From Bacteroidetes bacterium UBA1941 (lineage in GTDB: Bacteria > Bacteroidota > Bacteroidia > Chitinophagales > LD1), in contig DDEZ01000011.1 in assembly GCA_002336805.1 (NCBI GenBank), positions 1-64,000 on the forward strand: a DNA stretch of 64,000 nt, in the 5' to 3' direction. The notes under the pieces were generated by a model. The model worked only from the letters and a program-made list of their open reading frames with translations, did not search any database and was not told the DNA's origin. Both the position numbers and the translations under genes were made by a program. Shown one piece after another: positions 54,661-63,152 of this stretch (its first letter is position 1; every line of letters starts with the position of its first letter).

Positions 54661-56538
54661 ATGAAATATGTACTTCTTTTATGCGGATTCTTTTTAGCGA
54701 CTACTTCCTTTGCTCAACAATATGGTGATTCTCTTTTTTCACCCCCTGCGGTTCATATTATCAGAATGGATTTTGCTCAGAGCAACTATTGGAGTCTGCT
54801 GACTGCGGGCAAGGCCTTTGATGATGCTAACGATTCTTCAACTTATATTCCAGCTACAGTTAGTATTGATGGCACTACATTAGATTCTGTAGGTATTCAG
54901 TTCAAAGGCAATTCATCGTATTACAATTATCCGGGGAATAAAAAGCCTTTTACATTGTCTATGGATGAATACATTAATGGGCAGAAATACAACGGCCTCA
55001 AGAGCTTCAATCTTAATAATGGATATCAAGATCCGACGATGATGCGCGAAAAGCTATTTCTTGACTTTTTGAATGAGGAATACCTTCTGGCACCACGCTC
55101 GAATTACGCTAAACTCTACATCAATGGGAATTATTGGGGTCTGTACCTAATGGTTGAAAGAGTAGATAAAAATTTCGTAAAAGATCGCACCGGCAATAAG
55201 CAAGGAAATCTTTTTAAAGGAGATAAGGGAACGTCAGCTTGTGCCACCTTGCAGTATCATGGCGTAATGAGTGCTTACTATAACTGCTACACTCTTAAAA
55301 CTAATAATACAGCTAATGATTGGAGTGATCTTGTGAATTTGTGCTACAACATCTATGCACCGGATTCCACTGAATTTCGTGATTCATTGGAGGCTGTTTT
55401 TAATACACCATCTTTTATAGGCAGTTGGGCTGCTTGTAATCTGTTTGTCAATTTCGATTCCTACGCATTTCGCTATCCGCACAACTATTACATATATCAC
55501 AACACTGCCACTGACAAGTTTGATTGGATTACGTGGGACGTAAGTACTGTGTTTGGTGTAGATATACCTGCCACAATCTCTCAAATAGAGAACTATAGTG
55601 TACTCTACACAACAACTCCATCTTCAAATCATCCTTTGGTAAATAGAATGATTACAGATAGTTTCTATCGCAAAAAATACCTAGAGACTGTTTGTAATTA
55701 TGCGACCTATAAGTTTTTGCCTACAATCTTAAATAGACGCATTGACTCTCTCCAAAATCTTATTCAATCGGCCTATTTCGCAGATACGTTAAAGGCATAT
55801 TCAAACAGTGATTTCAGTAACAATATTAATGTGGATGTAAGCATTGGAGGTGCTGCATATCCTGGTCTTAAATCTTTTATTGCGAATCGTAGCACTAATG
55901 TACTATCCGAACTGAACGGATTGGGTCTGTCATGTGCATCCCAAGCATCTCAACTAAATTGTGATTCTATATGCGTTACAAGTATCTCATACGATACCGC
56001 AAATGATTATAATCTTTTCGTCACAATTGAAAATAATGGAAGTACTTATATGAGTTATCCTATAGTGCAGCTCATCAATACAAACGGTGATACTGTTGCT
56101 AATGCGCAAAAAACTTTTGAGTTTTACGGGCAGTTACCACACAGTACCCAAACATATCATATTCCCACTACTCTAAGTTCGTTTACTTCAAATTGGACGG
56201 GGCAGATTCGATTGGAAGATGGTTTAAATCACTCTGCTTGCATTATTGATTATCCATGCACCCGAAATACCACTTCTATAGCGAATGTAATCCCTGACAT
56301 TTCTTTCTCAATTTATCCTAATCCTTCTGGAGGGAAATTCTCTATTCTGCCGTCGTCGAAATTTAAGGAACCTTCGGAAGTACACATTTATACTCCACTA
56401 GGGCAGACCGTCTACCAAACTACTGCTATGAGCAATTCGATATTAGTGGTAGATAGAAATCTTGAGCAGGGGATTTATTTTATAGAATTAGTAATAGGGA
56501 AATCGCGTATGGTCAAAAAGCTTATTATTAGGGATTAG
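54661..56538 (+). CDS. CotH kinase-family protein, T9SS-sorted
   Basis: 625-aa. Signal peptide ends SFAQ. CotH domain: GIQFKGNSSYYNYPGNKKPF, NGLKSFNLNNGYQDPTMMREKL, WGLYLMVERVDKNFV, and WDVSTVFG. CotH proteins are protein kinases in spore coats, and secreted forms occur in many bacteria. A lamin-tail or CARDB-like region is followed by a T9SS tail (FSIYPNPSGGKF...GIYFIELVIGKS). Role in this region unclear. Confidence 0.85.
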   Translation: MKYVLLLCGFFLATTSFAQQYGDSLFSPPAVHIIRMDFAQSNYWSLLTAGKAFDDANDSSTYIPATVSIDGTTLDSVGIQFKGNSSYYNYPGNKKPFTLSMDEYINGQKYNGLKSFNLNNGYQDPTMMREKLFLDFLNEEYLLAPRSNYAKLYINGNYWGLYLMVERVDKNFVKDRTGNKQGNLFKGDKGTSACATLQYHGVMSAYYNCYTLKTNNTANDWSDLVNLCYNIYAPDSTEFRDSLEAVFNTPSFIGSWAACNLFVNFDSYAFRYPHNYYIYHNTATDKFDWITWDVSTVFGVDIPATISQIENYSVLYTTTPSSNHPLVNRMITDSFYRKKYLETVCNYATYKFLPTILNRRIDSLQNLIQSAYFADTLKAYSNSDFSNNINVDVSIGGAAYPGLKSFIANRSTNVLSELNGLGLSCASQASQLNCDSICVTSISYDTANDYNLFVTIENNGSTYMSYPIVQLINTNGDTVANAQKTFEFYGQLPHSTQTYHIPTTLSSFTSNWTGQIRLEDGLNHSACIIDYPCTRNTTSIANVIPDISFSIYPNPSGGKFSILPSSKFKEPSEVHIYTPLGQTVYQTTAMSNSILVVDRNLEQGIYFIELVIGKSRMVKKLIIRD

Positions 56539-56579
56539 TAGATTTCCTAATGGATTAGAATTATTAGATTTATGAACGT

Positions 56580-57836
56580 ATGAATGAAAATTTAGGGCAA
56601 ATCATTTCTATTTATAAATCTGATTCGACTTCGGTCTACAATGGCTGGTTTATCAATAATGATGAAAGACTGAAAGCGTTTCGGTCTATCAGAAGGGGAG
56701 TTATGCAGGTCGCTCAGGATGTGAAGGATAAAAAATTTGGAAACGATTTTAAGGGTTCATCTCTAGAATTTGTTTTGTCCTGCATAACAGAGCAAAAGCA
56801 AGTTTTTGAAGGTGCAGCCCATCCGTTTTATTGGAAGCCTAAGCTGCGTATTCCTGACATTTACGAGAATGAAAGTAACAAACTGGCATTCGGACAATTT
56901 TTGGAAAACTGCTTAAATGCTAAGTCTGAGGATCAATTAGTACAGGAAATCCTCAAACTTGATTCTCTTAAAATTAAGGGGCTTGGTCCAGCGGTCGCTA
57001 GTATTCTATACTTTCTCCACCCTACACTTATTCCGCCCTTTAATACAGCCATTGTGAATGGTTATAACTTGCTTTTCAAGGACAAAAAGAAGCTCGGTTC
57101 CTGGAGTGACTTTTTGAAGATGCGCGAAGTAATAATTCACACAAACAATCAATACAAATCAACTCTATCGAATGACTTAGGCATGATCACAGGAATGCTT
57201 TATGAAATCGGTTCTAGCCGATTGTCAGTGGGAGAAGACCTCTACCACTCCGAGGAGCAAAATAAAAAGCTTGAAAAGGTTATTGAAGGTAGATACCGAA
57301 AACTACAGGAAGATTCTAACGAAGGGGATTTGCACACCGAAATGCAGTATCATTTGGTAAAGATTGGCAATGCATTAGGCTATGATACATTTGTAGCATC
57401 CAATGATCGATCTAAATCATATCAGGGCAATAGCTTTTCATTTTTATGTCAAAGCGCATTTCCTGAAGTTGTACTGGAGAAAGATACGCTTACAACTATT
57501 AAATTAATTGATGTAGTCTGGTTTCAAAAGGGTACTAATAAAATTATTGGAGCATTTGAAGTTGAGAAAAGTACAAGTATATATTCAGGAATTTTGCGTC
57601 TAGCTGATTTGCATTTTTCTCTTGGCATCGGAGATGGCACATTTTACCTTGTCATACCGGATAAACGGGAACGGGATGTACTAATGCAACTAGGACGACC
57701 ATCTATTCGTAATCAGGACATTCCCGTGAAATATATTCTGTTTAGTGACTTACGGCACTACTGCGATGCTTTGTGCAAATTTGGAGAAAGCCATCATATC
57801 ATGGAGAAAATAGCCAAGAATTGGGTAATGGCTTGA
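56580..57836 (+). CDS. Putative PD-(D/E)XK-type nuclease with helix-hairpin-helix-like segment
   Basis: 418-aa cytoplasmic protein. A region LKIKGLGPAVASILYFLHP resembles a helix-hairpin-helix DNA-binding segment. Later IKLIDVVWFQ...GAFEVEKSTSI matches the D...ExE/K pattern of PD-(D/E)XK nucleases. No methyltransferase partner is adjacent. A defence nuclease or repair function is possible. The family is not recognised with certainty. Confidence 0.55.
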   Translation: MNENLGQIISIYKSDSTSVYNGWFINNDERLKAFRSIRRGVMQVAQDVKDKKFGNDFKGSSLEFVLSCITEQKQVFEGAAHPFYWKPKLRIPDIYENESNKLAFGQFLENCLNAKSEDQLVQEILKLDSLKIKGLGPAVASILYFLHPTLIPPFNTAIVNGYNLLFKDKKKLGSWSDFLKMREVIIHTNNQYKSTLSNDLGMITGMLYEIGSSRLSVGEDLYHSEEQNKKLEKVIEGRYRKLQEDSNEGDLHTEMQYHLVKIGNALGYDTFVASNDRSKSYQGNSFSFLCQSAFPEVVLEKDTLTTIKLIDVVWFQKGTNKIIGAFEVEKSTSIYSGILRLADLHFSLGIGDGTFYLVIPDKRERDVLMQLGRPSIRNQDIPVKYILFSDLRHYCDALCKFGESHHIMEKIAKNWVMA

Positions 57837-57886
57837 TTGTTAAATTTTGTCCCACCAAGACAATTTTTATTGTTAAATTTAACAAT
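57836..57886. promoter_or_regulatory. Perfect palindrome with upstream half-site (candidate operator)
   Basis: ATTGTTAAATTTAACAAT at 57,869-57,886 is a perfect 18-bp palindrome. The half ATTGTTAAATTT also occurs at 57,836-57,847, 33 bp upstream of its twin (about three helical turns). It lies directly before the secreted-protein gene at 57,904, so it may be a regulator site for that operon. Confidence 0.5.
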
Positions 57887-57903
57887 ACCCAATACTAGTC
57901 ACT

Positions 57904-58569
57904 ATGTTTCAAAAGGTTACTTTCAGTGCCATTTGCTTTTTAATCAGCTTAGGAGTGTTTAGTCAGTCCTATTCACTCACTCCTAATGATTCTTTAACCG
58001 CTGATGCCTACAGAGAAGATTTGACAACTCTGACCATAAATCAGATTAACACATCTTCTGATTCAATTACTTTAAAATGGAAAAAGGTAAGTGCCACCTA
58101 CCCTGCAAACTGGGATTTGACTGTTTGTGATAATCGGATTTGCTACGGATCACTTGTTGATAGTGGGACAATGGTTAAGATTGCTTCCGGGGAATCGGCG
58201 CTCCTGTTAATACACTGTACGGGGCATGTTAATTACGGAACTGCAATTGTGCGTTATGCTCTTTGGGATGCCGCAAATCCTGCCGTTAAGGATACGCTAA
58301 CATACATTTTCAATGTAACCCTTACTGGTATATCGGCAATAACCGTAGAAAAATCTGCCGCTTGGTGTATTGGGAATACGTTGTATCTGAATGAAGATAT
58401 TTCTCACTCGGATGCGATTTCTATCATAGACCAAAGTGGAAGGGAAGTATATCGTTCCAGCGTCAATAATCAATCTGCATTTGATATTTCTGATTTTGCA
58501 CCTTCTATTTACTATGCTCAAATACAGAATGGCACAAAAGCCGCTTGCATTAAATTCATCAAACAATAA
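57904..58569 (+). CDS. T9SS-associated secreted protein, paralogue of the gene at 41,064
   Basis: 221-aa with signal peptide (ends VFSQ). Carries W...VCDNRICYGSLVDSG and LIHC in the same positions as the copy near the multicopper oxidase, followed by a short C-terminal sorting-like domain (ISIIDQSGREVYRSS ... YYAQIQNG). Probably duplicated within the island. Function unknown; conserved Cys and His hint at metal or disulfide. Confidence 0.6.
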   Translation: MFQKVTFSAICFLISLGVFSQSYSLTPNDSLTADAYREDLTTLTINQINTSSDSITLKWKKVSATYPANWDLTVCDNRICYGSLVDSGTMVKIASGESALLLIHCTGHVNYGTAIVRYALWDAANPAVKDTLTYIFNVTLTGISAITVEKSAAWCIGNTLYLNEDISHSDAISIIDQSGREVYRSSVNNQSAFDISDFAPSIYYAQIQNGTKAACIKFIKQ

Positions 58570-58572
58570 TTT

Positions 58573-60048
58573 ATGAAGAGAATCTTTATCCTATTTTTCA
58601 TATCTGCACTAGTAATATCTACCTCAGCGCAATCGACAATAACATGGTCAATGGGTATGGATGTAGCTCCGAATACCTACTCAAATATGCATCCTCGCAT
58701 TGTGATGGATGGTACAGGAAATCCAATGTTAGTGTGGGGAAGAATGACTGACGAAGCTGTATTCTTTTCTAAATGGACTGGTACTGCTTTCTCTACTCCT
58801 GTTAAGCTTAACCCTTCGTGGCTTACTGTTGCTACAGCGTCTTGGATGGGTCCTGATCTTGCAGCAAAAGGCGATACTGTGTATGTTGTGGTAAAGCGTA
58901 CTCCTGAATCATCAGACACTAATCATACCTATATTCTGCGCTCGTTTAATGGTGGGTCAACATTCTCGGTTCCAGTACAAATTGAGCATATTGCCGATAG
59001 CTTTTCGAGATTTCCTACTGTTAGTATCGATGATTCAGGTAACCCTGTCGTAGCTTTCATGAAGTTTGACGATATGTTTATGAATGCTCGATGGGCAGTA
59101 ACTAGATCCTTAGACTATGGAAACTCATTTAGCCCAGATACAAAAGCAAGCGGATGGAGTGGAGTTACATCGACAGTTTGTGATTGTTGCCCTGGTTCTT
59201 TGGTTTTAGATGGTAGTACGTCAGCAATGCTCTATCGTGACAATCTCAGCAACATCCGTGACATGTGGGTAGGTATTTCATCCAATGGGAGTAATAGCTT
59301 TGACAACGGGTGCAGCGTCGATAATACAAATTGGATGATAAATACCTGTCCTTCTAGTGGACCGGATGGTGTGATCATTGGAGATACTTTGTACAGTGTG
59401 TTTATGAGCGCGGGGTCGGGTAACACACGTAGTTATCTTAGTAAATCATCTATAAGCAATGTGGGTGTAAATTCAGTTACTAATTTGACGGGCAATATTC
59501 CGGGGCTTAGCCAGCAAAACTACCCTAGAATAGATAAATACGGTAAGGCTATTGCGATAGTTTGGAAGCAATCGGTCAGTGGCAATGCGCAAGTACCAAT
59601 ACTATTTACAAGGAATGTAGATAGCCTCCCATTTGCATATGATACTATCACGCTAACAAATGCAACAAATGCGGACGTGGCGGTTGGCAATGGAAAGGTA
59701 TTTGTGGTATGGGAGGACGACAACTCAGGTACTGTTAAGTATCGTTCAGGAACCTTTAGTCCGGATACGGTAACTGCTCCATTGCGTATTGCAACATCAC
59801 TGACGGCACAAAATATTTCGGCCTATCCAAATCCAACATCCGGCAAATGGAACATTACTGGATTTTCATCAGATAAACCAACCAATGTCACTTTGTATGA
59901 TGCAATCGGTAATACTATTCAAACCTATTCACACAATAATACTAGATCGTCTATTTCAATTGGTGATAACAGTCTTTCTTCGGGGTGCTACATCTTAAAA
60001 GTGTCGAGTCCGACGGAAAGTCAAATCTTTAGATTAATAAAAGACTAA
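58573..60048 (+). CDS. BNR/sialidase-like beta-propeller protein, T9SS-sorted
   Basis: 491-aa. Signal peptide ends STSAQ. Propeller repeats of the BNR type (RSFNGGSTFSVPV, RSLDYGNSFSPD) plus a CDCCPGS motif at the centre and a T9SS tail (ISAYPNPTSGKWN ... GCYILKVSS). The Cys cluster may bind metal. No sialidase catalytic set can be confirmed. It starts 3 bp after the previous stop, so the two are one operon. Confidence 0.75.
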   Translation: MKRIFILFFISALVISTSAQSTITWSMGMDVAPNTYSNMHPRIVMDGTGNPMLVWGRMTDEAVFFSKWTGTAFSTPVKLNPSWLTVATASWMGPDLAAKGDTVYVVVKRTPESSDTNHTYILRSFNGGSTFSVPVQIEHIADSFSRFPTVSIDDSGNPVVAFMKFDDMFMNARWAVTRSLDYGNSFSPDTKASGWSGVTSTVCDCCPGSLVLDGSTSAMLYRDNLSNIRDMWVGISSNGSNSFDNGCSVDNTNWMINTCPSSGPDGVIIGDTLYSVFMSAGSGNTRSYLSKSSISNVGVNSVTNLTGNIPGLSQQNYPRIDKYGKAIAIVWKQSVSGNAQVPILFTRNVDSLPFAYDTITLTNATNADVAVGNGKVFVVWEDDNSGTVKYRSGTFSPDTVTAPLRIATSLTAQNISAYPNPTSGKWNITGFSSDKPTNVTLYDAIGNTIQTYSHNNTRSSISIGDNSLSSGCYILKVSSPTESQIFRLIKD

Positions 60049-60205
60049 GAGCGCATCGGATATTGGATTTATATTTATCTGATATCATCTTCTTTCTAGT
60101 GGGTAAAGTCCAACTTGCAATTCTATCTGAATTCATAATATGATATGTATTCATACTAACTACAGGGCGTAATTCGCTTGTAATTATGAGTCGGATAAAA
60201 TCGCG

Positions 60206-60598
60206 ATGAAAAGGGCAAATCCTATAACAATATTTCTCGCAACACTCGCTCTCTTGGCGTATCTGGGGATTGTTATTCTCGCACCTATCCATGTCGTACA
60301 CATGGCAGAAATGGGTATGCCGATGCAGAATTGCCCGTTTGCTGTTGGTGAACACAGCCTTTGTGCAATGAATTTATTCCAGCACATAACTGTCTGGCAA
60401 GCATTCTCAAATGTGTTAATCCCGACACTACAAATCCTGTCTCTTGCTGTCATTGTAGTTCTCGCTTCATGGCTCTGGTATTACTCGCCGCCCTTACTCG
60501 GACAACAGCTCTATGTAAAACGGCAACGGAGCAAATCTGTCATTTCGTTCTACCAAGAGCTATTCTCGCAGGGCATTCTTAATCCAAAAGCACCGTAG
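60206..60598 (+). CDS. Small membrane protein upstream of DUF305 gene
   Basis: 130-aa. Two transmembrane helices (TIFLATLALLAYLGIVILAP and VLIPTLQILSLAVIVVLASWLWYY) with a His/Met/Cys loop (HVVHMAEMGMPMQNCPF...HSLC) that could bind copper. Codons often end in C, unlike neighbours. With the next gene it forms a two-gene unit that looks acquired separately. I have seen similar pairs in small-genome candidate phyla, but this is memory, not a search. Confidence 0.6.
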   Translation: MKRANPITIFLATLALLAYLGIVILAPIHVVHMAEMGMPMQNCPFAVGEHSLCAMNLFQHITVWQAFSNVLIPTLQILSLAVIVVLASWLWYYSPPLLGQQLYVKRQRSKSVISFYQELFSQGILNPKAP

Positions 60599-60642
60599 AC
60601 CACCAGTTGTTTATTTATTAACTACTTAACCTCTAAAAAACT

Positions 60643-61050
60643 ATGAAAAATACAAATGTACTCTACGGAGTTATTGGTCTCGTTCTCGGTATCGCTATTA
60701 CAAGTCTCGTCTGCTGGAACAATCATCACAAAAACACTCCTATGCAATCGAATATGGTTGGTATGCACCAAATGGCAGACGGCACGATGATGAGCAATGG
60801 TGGCACAGACATGAGTTCTATGATGAACGACATGACGGCGGGCTTACAAGGCAAAACTGGCGACGCGTTCGACAAAGAGTTCCTTGCTGAAATGATTGTC
60901 CACCATGAAGGTGCAGTCGCTATGGCAAAGCAAGTTCTTGTAACATCGAAGCGACCAGAACTTATCAAGCTCGCAAACGACATCATCTCTGCACAGACTT
61001 CGGAAATCACTATGATGAAGGGCTGGCAAAAGGCTTGGTTTAATCAATAG
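60643..61050 (+). CDS. DUF305 family protein (copper-associated)
   Basis: 135-aa. N-terminal membrane helix (YGVIGLVLGIAITSLVCW), then a Met-rich segment (HQMADGTMMSNGGTDMSSMMNDM) and the DUF305 core FLAEMIVHHEGAVAMAKQVL ... MMKGW. The HHEGA motif and Met residues suggest copper binding. Codon choice (GTC, CTC, GCG) resembles the preceding gene and differs from the rest of the island. A terminator follows. Confidence 0.8.
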   Translation: MKNTNVLYGVIGLVLGIAITSLVCWNNHHKNTPMQSNMVGMHQMADGTMMSNGGTDMSSMMNDMTAGLQGKTGDAFDKEFLAEMIVHHEGAVAMAKQVLVTSKRPELIKLANDIISAQTSEITMMKGWQKAWFNQ

Positions 61051-61070
61051 AGTTAGCTCGTAGTAAAAGG

Positions 61071-61101
61071 AGTACCCTCAATAACTTGGGGGTACTTTTT
61101 T
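61071..61101 (+). terminator. Rho-independent terminator after DUF305 gene
   Basis: An 11-bp stem (AGTACCCTCAA with TTGGGGGTACT, one T-G pair) and a 4-nt loop are followed by a run of T. It closes the cargo transcript just before structured repeat B. Confidence 0.85.
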
Positions 61102-61103
61102 GT

Positions 61104-61196
61104 TAGCAAGATTGCATTCGGACTGTCCGATGATATCGGGCCTGACGGCACCAGTCCGAATGCTATCTTGCCAAAGGGATACCCTTTGGATTCCCC
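61104..61196. repeat. Structured repeat B (candidate oriT or recombination site)
   Basis: Starts TAGCAAGATTGCATTCGGAC. GCAAGA pairs with TCTTGC, a TT/TA bulge follows, then GCATTCGGACT pairs perfectly with AGTCCGAATGC, and the same tail CCAAAGGG-ATA-CCCTTTGG then ATTCCCC. Compared with copy A the lower sequence and tail are the same but the upper stem and loop differ with base pairing preserved. Same orientation as A. Confidence 0.6.
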
Positions 61197-61275
61197 GATT
61201 AGCGTCAAAATGAAAATGGCCACTCCTTTCGGAATGACCACTTTTGAACCTATGAAAATTTAGGATAGGGGAAAT

Positions 61276-62076
61276 TTAGTGAGAAACTGTAATTTTTTGC
61301 TTCTTGATGGTGGCTTCCTTCTCTATATAAAATGTATATAATCCGGATGGTAATGAACTGACGTCTATTGGACTAATGTTTTCTACTTTCCCGGTTATTA
61401 CTTTTTCACCCATCAAGTTAAGGATTGAATACTGAGAATTATTGTCTATTCCATCGATGTATAACTTATCACAAACTGGATTGGGATAAAGCTTTAAATC
61501 CTCGCTAGCTGTATTGACGATGCCTGTAGCGGCATTTCCCTCTCCAACATATACATTCTTGACCTCAAAGGTTCCTGTTCCAGGAAAGACTGAGTTTAGC
61601 TCTATCTGCATATGCGGATATTGAACAAGATCAAACTGTAAATGTTTCCAACTAGCGTCTGGTACATACCAGTAGGCCGATAAACCGCCTGTGCAATTTC
61701 TGTTGCAAGCGATATTCATTTGAATAGCATTAAAGATTGTTGTGTTGATGCTATCGTAATAGCCTAGATCAAGTTCAGGTACACAGCCTGTAGAATCATC
61801 TGCAGTAATACGGAGATCAAAGCTTATTGTAGGGTGACTAAGATAATTGGTATTGAAGAATGGTGAATAGAGAAACGCATGAACATTTGTCTGATTGTGA
61901 TTGTCAACTTCGATAGTTCCAGTTGTTGTATTGTGATACCATGTGCCAGTTGTTACGGTCCAACCGGTGCACTGAGAGCTGACACCAAAGCTTTCAGTAT
62001 AGGGAAAGGTAGAAATCTGAGCGCAAGCCCAAAAGCTAACGATCATTGCAAAAACAAGGGTAGAGAGGTTTTTCAT
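61276..62076 (-). CDS. T9SS-sorted secreted protein with choice-of-anchor J-like domain
   Basis: 266-aa. Signal peptide ends WACAQ. Beta-sandwich region (FPYTESFGVSSQCTGWTVTTGTW ... HPTISFDLRITAD ... ASWKHLQFDL) like the MAM/choice-of-anchor J group, then a T9SS tail (LYPNPVCDKLYID ... GLYTFYIEKEATI). First minus-strand gene after the cargo, and 19 bp after a lipoprotein gene. Substrate unknown. Confidence 0.8.
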   Translation of the reverse strand: MKNLSTLVFAMIVSFWACAQISTFPYTESFGVSSQCTGWTVTTGTWYHNTTTGTIEVDNHNQTNVHAFLYSPFFNTNYLSHPTISFDLRITADDSTGCVPELDLGYYDSINTTIFNAIQMNIACNRNCTGGLSAYWYVPDASWKHLQFDLVQYPHMQIELNSVFPGTGTFEVKNVYVGEGNAATGIVNTASEDLKLYPNPVCDKLYIDGIDNNSQYSILNLMGEKVITGKVENISPIDVSSLPSGLYTFYIEKEATIKKQKITVSH

Positions 62077-62095
62077 TTGTATTGATTTAGGGTTA

Positions 62096-62662
62096 TTAAA
62101 AATTCTTTAAGAGTAGATCGTATGAAACATTTACGCCTCTATGCTTGATCTCGCCAACACTTGCGCTGAAATATGAGGTATCTCGGCCAGCGATGAAGAT
62201 GCCACAGGTAAAAGTTCCAGCCTGCACAGTAGTAAGTACATCCTTTCCTAATACACGGATAGTATCGCTACCGAACCCTTGTGAATAGACTATCCAATAT
62301 GAATTCGCTGGCGCGTTAAAATCGACTGAATAGTTTTGACTTGTTAGAATCATATTCGCATTATCAGAGTAGTAAAGCTTGCCGTTATCAAAGCGTTCAA
62401 AGGTTTCATAACCAGGTGTAAGAAATCTATTGCTCGAAGTATCGGCTTCAATAAATACATTCTGAATTGAACTTTTTCTATACGCCACTGTATACAGCGT
62501 ATCTGGATAGTATGGATTGGGTAGAATCCTGTAAACTAATTTGTGCCCGTCGGTCAGGAAATTCGTAGCTACCGTCTGCGTTGGATCATTCTTTGTGCAA
62601 CTTGATGCGAATAGGATAAGAATGGAAATGCAAGCAAAATGGATGGGTTTTAAAAATGTCAT
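62096..62662 (-). CDS. Hypothetical lipoprotein (188 aa)
   Basis: Lipoprotein signal (LILFASSCTKND). The mature region is beta-rich, with LVYRILPNPYYPDTLYTVAYRKSS and VLGKDVLTTVQAGTFTCGIFIAG, resembling small periplasmic DUF-type beta proteins. No ligand motif. Upstream of the T9SS gene in the same transcript on the minus strand. Function not recognised. Confidence 0.6.
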   Translation of the reverse strand: MTFLKPIHFACISILILFASSCTKNDPTQTVATNFLTDGHKLVYRILPNPYYPDTLYTVAYRKSSIQNVFIEADTSSNRFLTPGYETFERFDNGKLYYSDNANMILTSQNYSVDFNAPANSYWIVYSQGFGSDTIRVLGKDVLTTVQAGTFTCGIFIAGRDTSYFSASVGEIKHRGVNVSYDLLLKNF

Positions 62663-62807
62663 GATGTGTGTTTGGGATTATGCCTACTCTGTTTCAGCTT
62701 TTCGGCAAACGCTGTTTCTATCAACTGTTCGATAAAACTAAAAAAGAAAAATGAATTATGGCAAATTTGCCACATTTAATTCAATGTTTTTCTCCAACTA
62801 TTACTAG

Positions 62808-63038
62808 ATGGAGAGAAAGAAGCACTATATCCGTGACAACACTGAAATTGAAGCATTTGGCAAGCGTGTCCGAAAGCTCAGGACTGATAAGAAAATGAGC
62901 ATGCAGGAGCTAGCGAATTTGGCGGATATAGAGTATAGCCAGATAAGCAGAATCGAGAGGGGATTGATCAACACAAGTCTTAGCAACGTTTTTGCTATAG
63001 CCAAGGTTCTGGATGTTTCCGCTAAAGAGCTGTTTTAA
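62808..63038 (+). CDS. XRE-family helix-turn-helix regulator
   Basis: 76-aa Cro/CI-type DNA-binding protein: FGKRVRKLRTDKKMSMQELANLADIEYSQISRIERGLINTSLSNVFAIAKVLDVSAKELF, a complete HTH_3 domain with no other domain. It is divergent from the lipoprotein gene and could control it or the following gene. Confidence 0.85.
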   Translation: MERKKHYIRDNTEIEAFGKRVRKLRTDKKMSMQELANLADIEYSQISRIERGLINTSLSNVFAIAKVLDVSAKELF

Positions 63039-63152
63039 GAGCCAAGCTGCATTCGATCATATATACTGATCTCCATATGTGAACATTTTCCCAGTCTATA
63101 ATTTGTTTTTCGGACTAAATCATTTATATTTTTGTAGCATAAAATCAATAAG

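Noticed and set aside
61053..61241. Minus-strand frame across the terminator and repeat B
   Set aside because: It covers a terminator and a structured repeat and lacks coding features.
61205..61260. Possible IS21-like terminal repeat (GGCCACTCC...GACCACTTTTG)
   Set aside because: Only one short pattern is present, with no transposase gene or second end, so it is not called as an insertion sequence.
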